From Allomesorhizobium camelthorni (GTDB lineage: Bacteria > Pseudomonadota > Alphaproteobacteria > Rhizobiales > Rhizobiaceae), in the NCBI RefSeq assembly GCF_011045125.1, contig NZ_JAAKZF010000005.1:62001-126000 (forward strand): a stretch of DNA of 64,000 bases, written 5' to 3'. The translations under genes and the position numbers were made by a program. Positions 26,621 to 34,762 of the stretch are shown one piece after another; the stretch's first letter is position 1, and the number at the start of each line of letters is the position of its first letter. Under the pieces are notes generated by a model. It was not told the origin of the DNA and did not search any database. It worked only from the letters and a program-made list of their open reading frames with translations.

Positions 26621-27643
26621 ATGGTTACCATGACCAAGACATATAAGGCGGTAAAGATCTCCCGCGGCTCGGGAGGCTGGGGCGGGCCCCTCGTCATCCA
26701 GCCGACGGAACAGCGCAACAAGGTGGTTTCGGTCACCGGCGGCGGAATCCACCCGGTGGCGAAGCTGATCGCTGACATGACCGGGGCGGAAGCCGTCGAC
26801 GGCTTCAAGGCGCCGCCGATCGAAAGCGAAATGGCGGTTGTTGTCGTCGATTGCGGCGGAACAGCCCGCTGCGGCGTCTATCCGCGCAAGCGCATCCCGA
26901 CCGTCAATCTGACGCCGGTCGGACAGGCGGGGCCGCTGGCCCAGTTCATTACCGAGGACATCTACGTCTCGGGCGTGAAGCCGGCCAACATCTCGATGGC
27001 GGACGGGTCCGAGCCGGTCACGACCGCGGGCGCAGCCACCGGTACCGGTCCGAGCCCGACGGATTCGCCGGCGGTCAGGGCCGCCGATGCGGCGCCCTCC
27101 AGCGAGGGCGGGCTCGTCGGGCTGATCAGCTCGATCGGCCGGGTCATGGGGCGTGTCGTCGGCATCTTCTTCAATGCCGGCCGCCGCACCATCGACCAGG
27201 TGATCCGCAACGTGCTGCCGTTCATGGCCTTCGTGACCATGCTCATCGGCTTGATCCTCTATACGGGCATCGGCGACGTGCTGGCCCAGCCGATGGGTCC
27301 GCTGGCCAACAACATCGTCGGCCTGCTGATCATCTCGGCGATCTGCGGCCTGCCGTTCCTTTCGCCCATTCTCGGGCCGGGAGCGGTCATCGCGCAGGTG
27401 ATCGGCGTGGCCATCATCGGTCCGCAGATAGCCAATGGCACGATCTCGCCCGCAATGGCCCTGCCGGCGCTGTTTGCCTACAACACGCAGGTGGGCTGCG
27501 ATTTCGTGCCGGTCGGCCTGGCGCTTGGCGAAGCCAAGCCCAAGACGATCGAGATCGGCGTCCCGGCGGTTCTGATCAGCCGCCAGATCATGGGACCGGT
27601 ATCCGTGCTGATCGCATGGGTGTTCAGCCTGTTCGTGCTCTAG
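26621..27643 (+). CDS. srlE: PTS glucitol/sorbitol-type EIIB-C2 component SrlE
   Basis: The product is 340 aa. The EIIB domain at the N-terminus has the phosphorylatable Cys region VVVDCGGTARCGVYPRKR. An Ala/Pro/Thr-rich linker (about 125-150) follows, then the C2 membrane domain (VLPFMAFVTMLIGLILYTG; NTQVGCDFVPVGLALGEA). It receives phosphate from SrlB and passes it to the incoming polyol. It begins 17 bp after srlA. A strong hairpin separates it from srlB. Confidence 0.88.
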   Translation: MVTMTKTYKAVKISRGSGGWGGPLVIQPTEQRNKVVSVTGGGIHPVAKLIADMTGAEAVDGFKAPPIESEMAVVVVDCGGTARCGVYPRKRIPTVNLTPVGQAGPLAQFITEDIYVSGVKPANISMADGSEPVTTAGAATGTGPSPTDSPAVRAADAAPSSEGGLVGLISSIGRVMGRVVGIFFNAGRRTIDQVIRNVLPFMAFVTMLIGLILYTGIGDVLAQPMGPLANNIVGLLIISAICGLPFLSPILGPGAVIAQVIGVAIIGPQIANGTISPAMALPALFAYNTQVGCDFVPVGLALGEAKPKTIEIGVPAVLISRQIMGPVSVLIAWVFSLFVL

Positions 27644-27657
27644 AACCTGCCCAAATT

Positions 27658-27692
27658 CTGCTCCGGCGGCCTGCAAAGGCTCGCCGGAGCAG
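27658..27692 (+). other. Perfect-stem hairpin between srlE and srlB
   Basis: CTGCTCCGGCG (27658-27668) pairs perfectly with CGCCGGAGCAG (27682-27692). Inside, GCCT-gcaa-AGGC pairs too, giving about 15 bp. No T run follows and srlB continues on the same strand, so it is more likely an RNA processing, stability or partial-attenuation element than a full terminator. Confidence 0.6.
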
Positions 27693-27719
27693 GCATCGAT
27701 AAGGAAGAAGAAGGCGATC

Positions 27720-28100
27720 ATGACAGTTCTTTTGCGGACGCGGATTACCGAGATCGGGCCCGAGGTGGCGGACCTCGCCGAAGCCGGCGTGGTCATCTTG
27801 TTTGCGGACGGTTCGCCGGCGGAACTCGCGGAAGTCTCGGTACTCCACAAGACTGAGCAGGGGCCAAGCGACGGCGCGCCGGATGTCGGGGCATCGATCG
27901 CGATCGGACCGCTGTCGGCCACGATTACCGCGGTAGGCCCGACGGCTTGGAGCAAGGTGCGCGAGATCGGCCATGTGGTGATCTCATTCAACGGAGCGGC
28001 CGAAGCCGAGCGGCCGGGCGAAATCTGCGCCTCGAAGGTCGATCATGAATCGCTGGTGGCGGCCCTGAAAACCGACGCGATCATCACGATCGCCGCCTGA
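27720..28100 (+). CDS. srlB: PTS glucitol/sorbitol-type EIIA component SrlB
   Basis: The product is 126 aa. It aligns with E. coli SrlB through ITAVGPTAWSKVREIGHV and the region of the active His, here in VLHKTEQG. It transfers phosphate from HPr to SrlE. The ribosome site AAGGAAGAAGAAGG lies just ahead of the ATG. It is followed 56 bp later by the HPr-EI fusion gene. Confidence 0.87.
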   Translation: MTVLLRTRITEIGPEVADLAEAGVVILFADGSPAELAEVSVLHKTEQGPSDGAPDVGASIAIGPLSATITAVGPTAWSKVREIGHVVISFNGAAEAERPGEICASKVDHESLVAALKTDAIITIAA

Positions 28101-28156
28101 CTTGATTTTGCGCTGCCGCTTGCGGCGGTGGCGCTCCCGAATACAGAGTATGCGCC

Positions 28157-30163
28157 ATGGAACGCTCGACCATCGTCAGAGTGCATGAAGGATTGCACGC
28201 CCGCCCGGCCACGCGGTTCGTCAAGCTCGCCAAGAGCTTCGAATCCGATGTCGAGATCGTCAAGGACGGCAAGGCGGCGAGCGCCAAGAGCTCGGTGAAG
28301 CTGATGCTGCTCGGCGTCAAGGAGGACCAGGAGGTCACCGTCCGGGCAACGGGCGCGGACGCGATCGAAGCGGTAGAGGCGCTGATCGGCTACCTGGAAA
28401 ACCCGCTATCCGGCCTCGACGGGGATGCGCTCGCGCCGAGCGATGCGGCCCCGGCCGCCGCGGAATCCGCCCCGGCTGCGCCGGTCGCCGCCACGGAACC
28501 GGTCGCCGCCACGGAACCGGTAGCAGCTGCGGATGGAACGCTGCGCGGCATCGCCGCGAGCGAGGGCGTCGCCATCGGGCCGGCCTTCGCGCATTTCCCG
28601 CCCGAAATCCGGGCGGAAGGCCGCGAGCTTTCAGCCGGCGAAATTCCCGCCGAGATCGAAAGGCTGAGGAACGCGATTGCCGCTGTGCAGCGGCGGATGG
28701 ACAAGGCGCTGGCTGAGAACAGCCTGTCGGCGGGCGACCGCGGCATCATCGCCGCGCTGAAGGATATTGCGGCAGACGAGACGCTGACTGGCGAGGCCGA
28801 AACGCTGGTTGTCAGGGGCGTCGACGCGGTTTCGGCGGTGATCAGCGCGACATCGAAGATCGCGTCGGAATTCGGCGGCGTCGACGATCACTATCTCAAT
28901 GCCCGCGCCGACGATGTGCACGCCGTCGGCCGGCAGATCTGCCTCGCTTTGCTCGGCCAGGACGATGTCAGCCTCGAAAACATCCAGCAGGGCGCGATCC
29001 TGATCGCCGACGACATCGGCGCCTGGGATCTGGCCCGCGCGCCGCTGAAGCGCATCGGCGGCGTCGTTTGCGGCCATGGCGGCGCGACCTCGCATATCGC
29101 CATCATTGCGCGGTCGCACGGCATACCCGCCGTGCTCGGCCTCGGCGAGCGGGTCAATGCGCTGCACGAGGCGAAGGAAATCGCCCTTGACGGCGATGCC
29201 GGCATCGTTGTCGCCGATCCTGATGAGACTGTGCGCGCCGATTTCGCCCGGCGCGTAGGGCAGGCCGCAGCCGAGCGCGATGCGTTGACGGCGTTCAGGG
29301 ATTTCACCCCGAAACTCGCGGACGGCACGGTCATCGAGGTAGCCGCCAACATCGGCTCGCTGGAGGAGATCGACGCCGCTGTGGAAGCGGGCGCCCTGGG
29401 CGTCGGCCTATTCCGCACGGAACTCCTGTTCATGCGGCACATGCACCTTCCGTCGGAAGACATGCAGGCCGAGACCTACTCGGCGCTGGCGCGGGCGTTT
29501 GCACCGCACGCGGTTATCGTGCGCACGCTCGACATCGGCGGTGACAAGCCGATCGCGGGAATAGAATTCCCGGAGGAGGAGAATCCCTTCCTCGGCTGGC
29601 GCGGCATCAGGATGTGCCTTGACCGGCCCGACATCTTCAAGCGGCAATTGCGCGCGCTGCTGCGGGCGGCGGTCCACGGCAACGTCAAGGTCATGTTGCC
29701 CATGGTGTCCGATATCGAAGAGGTGCGGCGGACGAAAACGCTGATCGAGGAATGCGCGGCCGAACTGAATGCGGAGGGCGTCCCCCATGCGAGATTCCCG
29801 CTCGGCGTGATGATAGAGACGCCTGCGGCGGTGCTGATCGCGCCGGTGCTGGCGCGCGAGGTGGATTTCTTTTCGATCGGCACCAACGATCTGACACAAT
29901 ACATTATGGCCGCCGACCGCCTCAACCCGACCGTGGCGAAGCTCAACGATGTCGCCAACCCGGCAGTGATGTCGGCGATCGAGATGACCGCAAGGGCAGG
30001 CGTCGAAGCCGGCATCATGGTCGGCATGTGCGGCGAGGCAGCCGGCCGCCCCGATCTCATCCCGGCCTTCATCCGCATGGGCCTGACGGAGCTCAGCATG
30101 AGCCCCGCCTCGATCCCGCGCGCCAAGAAGCGGATCGCCGATCTGGCAGCCGCTGGAGGTTAG
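28157..30163 (+). CDS. HPr-Enzyme I fusion phosphotransferase
   Basis: The product is 668 aa. Residues 1-88 are HPr, with the phospho-His at position 14 (VHEGLHARPAT) and the Ser region AKSSVKLMLLG. A 36-residue Ala/Pro/Thr linker, with an 18-bp tandem duplication (28481-28516), leads to Enzyme I from about 126: phospho-His region HGGATSHIAIIARSHGIPAVLG split by the family motif, then the PEP-binding TIM barrel (VGMCGEAAGRP). It supplies phosphate from PEP to SrlB, making the srl system self-contained. Its 3' end overlaps the convergent gene at 30160 by 4 bp. Confidence 0.9.
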   Translation: MERSTIVRVHEGLHARPATRFVKLAKSFESDVEIVKDGKAASAKSSVKLMLLGVKEDQEVTVRATGADAIEAVEALIGYLENPLSGLDGDALAPSDAAPAAAESAPAAPVAATEPVAATEPVAAADGTLRGIAASEGVAIGPAFAHFPPEIRAEGRELSAGEIPAEIERLRNAIAAVQRRMDKALAENSLSAGDRGIIAALKDIAADETLTGEAETLVVRGVDAVSAVISATSKIASEFGGVDDHYLNARADDVHAVGRQICLALLGQDDVSLENIQQGAILIADDIGAWDLARAPLKRIGGVVCGHGGATSHIAIIARSHGIPAVLGLGERVNALHEAKEIALDGDAGIVVADPDETVRADFARRVGQAAAERDALTAFRDFTPKLADGTVIEVAANIGSLEEIDAAVEAGALGVGLFRTELLFMRHMHLPSEDMQAETYSALARAFAPHAVIVRTLDIGGDKPIAGIEFPEEENPFLGWRGIRMCLDRPDIFKRQLRALLRAAVHGNVKVMLPMVSDIEEVRRTKTLIEECAAELNAEGVPHARFPLGVMIETPAAVLIAPVLAREVDFFSIGTNDLTQYIMAADRLNPTVAKLNDVANPAVMSAIEMTARAGVEAGIMVGMCGEAAGRPDLIPAFIRMGLTELSMSPASIPRAKKRIADLAAAGG

Positions 30164-30954
30164 GGGAGATGGGCGAGCAGCACGGCGAACACGGTCGTCA
30201 AGTCGCCGAGCCGGTCAGCTTTGCCATAAGCCTGGACGATGCGGTCATGGCGCACATCCGCCGCCAGCATGGTGATCTCCAGCATGTCGGCCGCCGGCAG
30301 ATCGTCCACGCCGATGGTCGCAAGCCCGCAGGCCAGCGCCAGCGGCGCCAGGAAACGGACTTCGAGATCGAGGTTCCGGCCCTGTGCGCTCTCGCCGAAG
30401 CGGATCGGGCGATGCTCAACGAGTTCGATCAGCAGCGCCGCAGAGAGCACCGCGGCTACCGCTACACGCTCGTCCGGCTCCGCAGCGATATCCAGTTCGG
30501 CGATAAGATCGGCATGCCGCTTGCGCATCGCCGCATGCGCGGCGGCGAGGCTCGCTTCATAGATGCGCGGCGCGCCGGTAGTCTTCCTGGTCGCGATCGC
30601 TTTGGCCAGATAATACATGTCGCGCCGGAATGCCCGCTCACCGTCCAGCGAGGGGCCGCGGCCATTGCTGCGGAAATAGTGCTCAAAGCTCCTGACCGTC
30701 GCGGCGTCGGCACTTGCCGGGCGCTCATGCGGCACCAGCGCTTCGGCAAGCGACATGGCGTCGTCTACGACGCTGGCGGCATGCCCCAGCAGATCCTCCA
30801 GACCCTTGGCCGGCGAGGATGGCGAATTACGCCCCTCCGCCTCCACGGCGGCGTTCCGGGCGTGGTCGTGGCGGCTCTGGCGGATGACGTGGCGCACGTC
30901 CCGCAGCCGGTCCTTGAGGTTGACGCGGACATCTTCGGAAATCTGTCTGAGCAT
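30160..30954 (-). CDS. Hypothetical protein, 264 aa, in the PTS cluster
   Basis: Family not recognised. The start at 30954 (MLRQISEDVRVNLKDRL) has GAGG nine bases upstream; the GTG at 30972 has a ribosome site too close. The protein is soluble and helical with an Arg-rich N-terminus and an Ala/Leu-rich C-terminal half (VAAVLSAALLIELVEHRP). It is convergent with, and overlaps, the HPr-EI gene and is divergent from the SorC-type regulator, so it may be part of the same regulon. A domain search is needed before naming a role. Confidence 0.65.
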   Translation of the reverse strand: MLRQISEDVRVNLKDRLRDVRHVIRQSRHDHARNAAVEAEGRNSPSSPAKGLEDLLGHAASVVDDAMSLAEALVPHERPASADAATVRSFEHYFRSNGRGPSLDGERAFRRDMYYLAKAIATRKTTGAPRIYEASLAAAHAAMRKRHADLIAELDIAAEPDERVAVAAVLSAALLIELVEHRPIRFGESAQGRNLDLEVRFLAPLALACGLATIGVDDLPAADMLEITMLAADVRHDRIVQAYGKADRLGDLTTVFAVLLAHLP

Positions 30955-31097
30955 TTCAGGTCGCCTCGGCACTTCTCCCGGCGGCGGGCGCTTCGCCCAT
31001 CGCCATGCGCAAGAATTGTTTCTACAGATTGGTAGATCAATAGGCGATACTGCGCCAGCGCCCAGAATCGGTAGGGCCGAACGAGCGGGGGACGGAA

Positions 31098-32129
31098 TTG
31101 GCGAAGCGACGGTCGAATGGCGGAACCGGAGGCTCTGCGGGCGAGGCCGGCATTGCCGAGCAACAGGTGAGCGAGAGCAGGACCGACCGCCTCCGGATTC
31201 GCGCGGCCTGGATGTATTTCATCGAGCAGATGACGCAGAACGAGATCGCCGAAGTGCTTGGGGTCGGCCGCGTCACCATCGTGCGCATGCTTGCAGACGC
31301 GCGCGCGCGCAACGAGGTGAAGATCGCCATCGAAAGCGAGTTGAGCGAACTCGTCAAGCTCGAGCGCGCGCTGGAAAAGACCTTCGGCATCCAGCAGGCT
31401 TTCGTGGCGCCGCTTTCCACGCCCGAGGCCGACCCGATCCCGGCGATTGCCGCTAAGACGGGCGCTTATCTTTCGGAGGCGATGAAGTCGGGCATGCGCG
31501 TCGGCGTCGGCTGGGGGCGCACCCTTTTCAGCACGCTGTCCTTCATCACTCCAAAGTCCCTGTCCGACTTCAAGGTGATCTCGCTTCTCGGTGGCGTCGG
31601 CGTGGCGCGACAGATCAATCCGGCCGAGTTCGCCTGGCGCTTTGCGCAGACCTTTCAGGGCGAGGGTTACCTGATTCCCGCGCCGGCGGTTGTCGACAGC
31701 GTGGAGACAAAGGTCGCCCTCATCGAGCGCTGCGGCCTGCAGGATATCTTCCGCATGACCGATGATCTCGACGCCGTTCTGCTGAGCATCGGCGGCATCA
31801 GGTCGGCGACCACGTTCTACCGCGGCGGGTACCTCAAGGAAGCCCAGAGGGAGGAACTGATCGCGCGCGGCACGGTCGGCGATCTGCTCTTCCACCCGTT
31901 CGACATAAACGGCCAAATCGTCGACCATCCGATCAACGGCGTGGTCATGTCGGTGGACGTCGAGCGGCTGCGCCGCGCGCCGCTCCGCATACTGACGTCC
32001 GGCGGCTCGGAAAAAATCGAGGCGCTGCTCGGCGCCATGAACCTGATCGCGCCGACCGTGCTGATCACCGACGAGGAAAGCGCGCGGCGCGTGCTGGAAA
32101 TGCATGCCGCGCGGGAACGGCGGCCGTAG
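31098..32129 (+). CDS. SorC/DeoR-type sugar-responsive transcriptional regulator
   Basis: The product is 343 aa. A helix-turn-helix (MTQNEIAEVLGVGRVTIVRM) near residues 45-65 is followed by the SorC sugar-binding domain (VGVGWGRTL, LSIGGI, VDVERLR). The start is a TTG at 31098 with GGGGGAC upstream; no ATG lies ahead of the helix-turn-helix. Such regulators respond to phosphorylated sugars or polyols, consistent with control of the adjacent PTS genes. It is the likely local regulator of the srl operon. Confidence 0.85.
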   Translation: MAKRRSNGGTGGSAGEAGIAEQQVSESRTDRLRIRAAWMYFIEQMTQNEIAEVLGVGRVTIVRMLADARARNEVKIAIESELSELVKLERALEKTFGIQQAFVAPLSTPEADPIPAIAAKTGAYLSEAMKSGMRVGVGWGRTLFSTLSFITPKSLSDFKVISLLGGVGVARQINPAEFAWRFAQTFQGEGYLIPAPAVVDSVETKVALIERCGLQDIFRMTDDLDAVLLSIGGIRSATTFYRGGYLKEAQREELIARGTVGDLLFHPFDINGQIVDHPINGVVMSVDVERLRRAPLRILTSGGSEKIEALLGAMNLIAPTVLITDEESARRVLEMHAARERRP

Positions 32130-32135
32130 CGCGCA

Positions 32136-33047
32136 TCAGCTTTCAGGTGTAGCGCTGCCGAAACCCGCCATCGTCGCCTTCACTTCGCGGGTGATCCAGC
32201 GCTTGAATTCGGCGGCCTTGGCGCTTTGCCGGCCGGATGCCCGCGTCACCAGATAGTAGCCGAGACCGCTGGCGACCGTGACGCCGAACGGTGCGACCAG
32301 CCGGCCGTCGGCCAGCGCGTCCGCGGCCAGCAATTGCCAGGCCAGCATGACGCCCTGGCCGGCGATCACCGCCTCAAGGCAAAGCACCGGGTCGGTGAAG
32401 GTTGCGCCCGGAAGCGGCGTCACCGGCTCGACCCCGGCCGCCGCGAACCAGCGGTCCCAGCTGAGCATGGTGTTTTCGTCCTGGATGACGGAGACTTGGG
32501 CGAGATCGGCTGGTGAGCGCAGCCGCCTCGCGAGTTCAGGCGAGCAGACCGGAAAAATCTCCAGCGGAAGCAGGAGTTCGGCCCGCACGCGCGGCCAGTT
32601 GCCTTCGCCCATGCGGATGGCGAGCTCGACATCGGAGTGCTCAAGGTCGACGAGCCGGGTCGAGGCGTCGATCCGCAGCAGGATGTCGGGATGCAGCGCG
32701 AAGAAGCGGCTGAGCCGCGGCACCATCCAGCGCGAGGCGAAAGCCGGGGGCACCGACACCACCAGAGTGTTCGTCGCCTGCTCGTCAGCCATCGCCACCG
32801 CCTGCGCGAGCTCGTGGAACCCGACCGAGAGGCGCGCCGTGAACAAGGCGCCGAACGCCGTCGGCGTCAGCCCGCCGCTTGTACGCTCGAACAGTTTCTT
32901 GCCGAGCTGCAATTCGATCCGGCCGATCTGCTGGCTGACGGCGCTGGATGAAACGCCAAGTTCCTCGGCGGCCTTGGCGAGCGATCCGCAGCGGGCCGCC
33001 GTTTCCGCGGCGCGCAGGCCGTTCAAATGCACGGAGTTGAGGTTCAT
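32136..33047 (-). CDS. LysR-family transcriptional regulator (GcvA-like)
   Basis: The product is 303 aa. The N-terminal winged helix-turn-helix (SLAKAAEELGVSSSAVSQQI) is followed by the substrate-binding domain (LVVSVPPAFASRWMVPRL), the pattern of the GcvA/TrpI group. A palindrome TTAGA-ttt-TCTAA at 33052-33064 lies just upstream of its start. It is divergent from the small ORF at 33147, its most likely target. It converges tail-to-tail with the SorC-type gene, 6 bp apart. Confidence 0.88.
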   Translation of the reverse strand: MNLNSVHLNGLRAAETAARCGSLAKAAEELGVSSSAVSQQIGRIELQLGKKLFERTSGGLTPTAFGALFTARLSVGFHELAQAVAMADEQATNTLVVSVPPAFASRWMVPRLSRFFALHPDILLRIDASTRLVDLEHSDVELAIRMGEGNWPRVRAELLLPLEIFPVCSPELARRLRSPADLAQVSVIQDENTMLSWDRWFAAAGVEPVTPLPGATFTDPVLCLEAVIAGQGVMLAWQLLAADALADGRLVAPFGVTVASGLGYYLVTRASGRQSAKAAEFKRWITREVKATMAGFGSATPES

Positions 33048-33146
33048 GGCTTTAGATTTTCTAATGTCATGCTCGGCATTTCTGGATTGAAGATTGCTAG
33101 ATTCGGCAGATCATACAGCCATTGAACCATATGAGGCGAGAAAAAC

Positions 33147-33353
33147 ATGAAGATTTTCTCAATCGGAACCAGAGCGTTTGGCCAAGTGCGGAGAGCGCTG
33201 CGCGATACGCCCGCCGGCGAAGAAAGCTGGATACTCGACCCGCTGTCACACCCGGATGTCGAGGCGATGACGGAGCGCGAACTGGCCGACCTGCCGTTCA
33301 ACCGCGGCTATCGCGGCGCGCCGGAATGCTCCGGCGAACGGTGCTGCGGCTGA
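33147..33353 (+). CDS. Small hypothetical protein, 68 aa
   Basis: The ORF starts MKIFSIGTRAFGQVRRAL, with GGCGAG upstream, and ends with a Cys-containing tail (ECSGERCCG). The central DPLSHPDVEAMTERELADLPF resembles the short helical proteins of rhizobia that are often grouped near DUF1127, but this is weak. It is divergent from the LysR gene and has its own terminator 25 bp downstream, which supports it being a real gene. Confidence 0.55.
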   Translation: MKIFSIGTRAFGQVRRALRDTPAGEESWILDPLSHPDVEAMTERELADLPFNRGYRGAPECSGERCCG

Positions 33354-33377
33354 GTTGCGGCACGGACAAAAAACCGA

Positions 33378-33412
33378 CCGAAGCGCCGTTAAAGGGCGCT
33401 TCGGCTTTGCTT
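33378..33412 (+). terminator. Intrinsic terminator after the 68-aa ORF
   Basis: CCGAAGCGCC (33378-33387) pairs with GGCGCTTCGG (33395-33404) around a 7-nt loop, followed by CTTTGCTT. It separates the small ORF from the MFS gene. Confidence 0.7.
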
Positions 33413-33473
33413 GGTCCAACGGGAAATCGAGCGCCGCTATTGTATGCTCGTCGGGCGGCAATATTGTCGCGCC

Positions 33474-34644
33474 ATGATTTCGAACCCCGCGCCTCCGCTC
33501 CGTTTCGCCATCGCCGGCATGATCGCAATGGCGGTCGCCATGGGCTTCGGGCGTTTCGTCTATACGCCGATCCTGCCCGGCATGATGGACGAACTCGGCC
33601 TGTCTTCGGCCGATGCCGGGCTGATCGCCTCGGCCAATTATCTCGGTTACCTCATCGGCGCCATCGTCGCGGCGGGCGGCTGGGCGCATGGCGGCCGAGC
33701 GGGCACTGATGCTCGGCGCGCTGGCGGCGAGCGCGCTGCTCTCGGCGCTGATGGGCCTGAGCGACAGCCTGCTTGTCTTCCTGCTGATCCGCTTCCTGGC
33801 CGGACTGGCCAGCGCCTTCGTCATGGTGTTTCTGACCAGCATCGTCTTCAGCCATCTGGCGGCGGCGAAGCGCGGCGGTTTGCAGGCAATGCATTTCGGC
33901 GGCGTCGGCGTCGGCATTGCGGTCTCGTCGGCGATGATGGCCGTGCTGCTTGCCGCCGGGGCGCACTGGCCCGCCGGCTGGCTGTGGTCGGGCGTGATTT
34001 CAGCCGCCGGCTTCGCAGTGGTCGCCCTGCTCATCGACCGCGGCCCGCTGACCGTGGGGTTAGCCCGTCGCGAGCCGCGCCTGCCCAAAAGTGCAGCACT
34101 CGCCAAAATCATCGTCGCCTACGGCATATTCGGCTTCGGCTATATAGTCACCGCCACCTTCCTGGTGGCGATCGTGCGCCAGGGTGACGCCGGCCGGCAG
34201 TTCGAGGCGCTGGTCTGGCTGGCGACGGGGCTGGCGGGCATCCCGTCGGTCTGGCTGTGGAACCGCATCGCCGCGCGCGCCGGCCTGACGGCGACCTTTG
34301 CCGCCGGCTGCATTGTCGAGGCGGTGGGCGTGACGGCGAGCGTGGCGTTCGGCGGCTTCGCCGGCCCTCTGCTTGGAGGCGTCCTGCTCGGCGGCACATT
34401 CATCGCCATCACCGCGCTCGGGCTGCAGATCGGACGGCTGCTTGCGCCGGCGGCGCCGCGCCGGGTGCTGGCGCTGATGACCGCCTCGTTCGGCGTCGGC
34501 CAGATCCTCGGGCCGATCGCGGCGGGCTGGGCTGCCGAGTGGACGGGGAACTTCGTCGCCGCCTCGATCGGCGCGGCGATCGCGCTGCTCTTGGCCGGCG
34601 GCATCGGCTACGACGCCGGAAGAAAGCAGAAACTGGGCCGATAA
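33474..34644 (+). pseudogene. YbfB/YjiJ-family MFS transporter, disrupted by a frameshift
   Basis: The N-terminal part (33474 to about 33690) begins [20 protein letters not shown] and reads to [12 protein letters not shown]. The rest continues in a different frame from about 33690: [21 protein letters not shown] to the stop at 34644. Together they make a 12-helix transporter of about 390 aa. The break lies in GCATGGCGGCCGAGCGG, consistent with one inserted base. It is either a recent pseudogene or a sequencing error; the second part has no internal damage. Possible substrates are small organic molecules or drugs. Confidence 0.75.
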
Positions 34645-34762
34645 ACCGTCTGCCTGATTCTGCCGCAATGCGCTGTCAGGGGGATATTTCATTCGCGGGT
34701 ATTTTGTGACTTCATGCCCGCAAGCGCACCGCTGATTTGCCCCCGCCAGAGGAACAAGCCGA

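Noticed and set aside
32278-33090. 270-aa plus-strand ORF opposite the LysR gene
   Set aside because: Ser/Arg-rich antisense frame; the minus strand encodes a complete LysR regulator.
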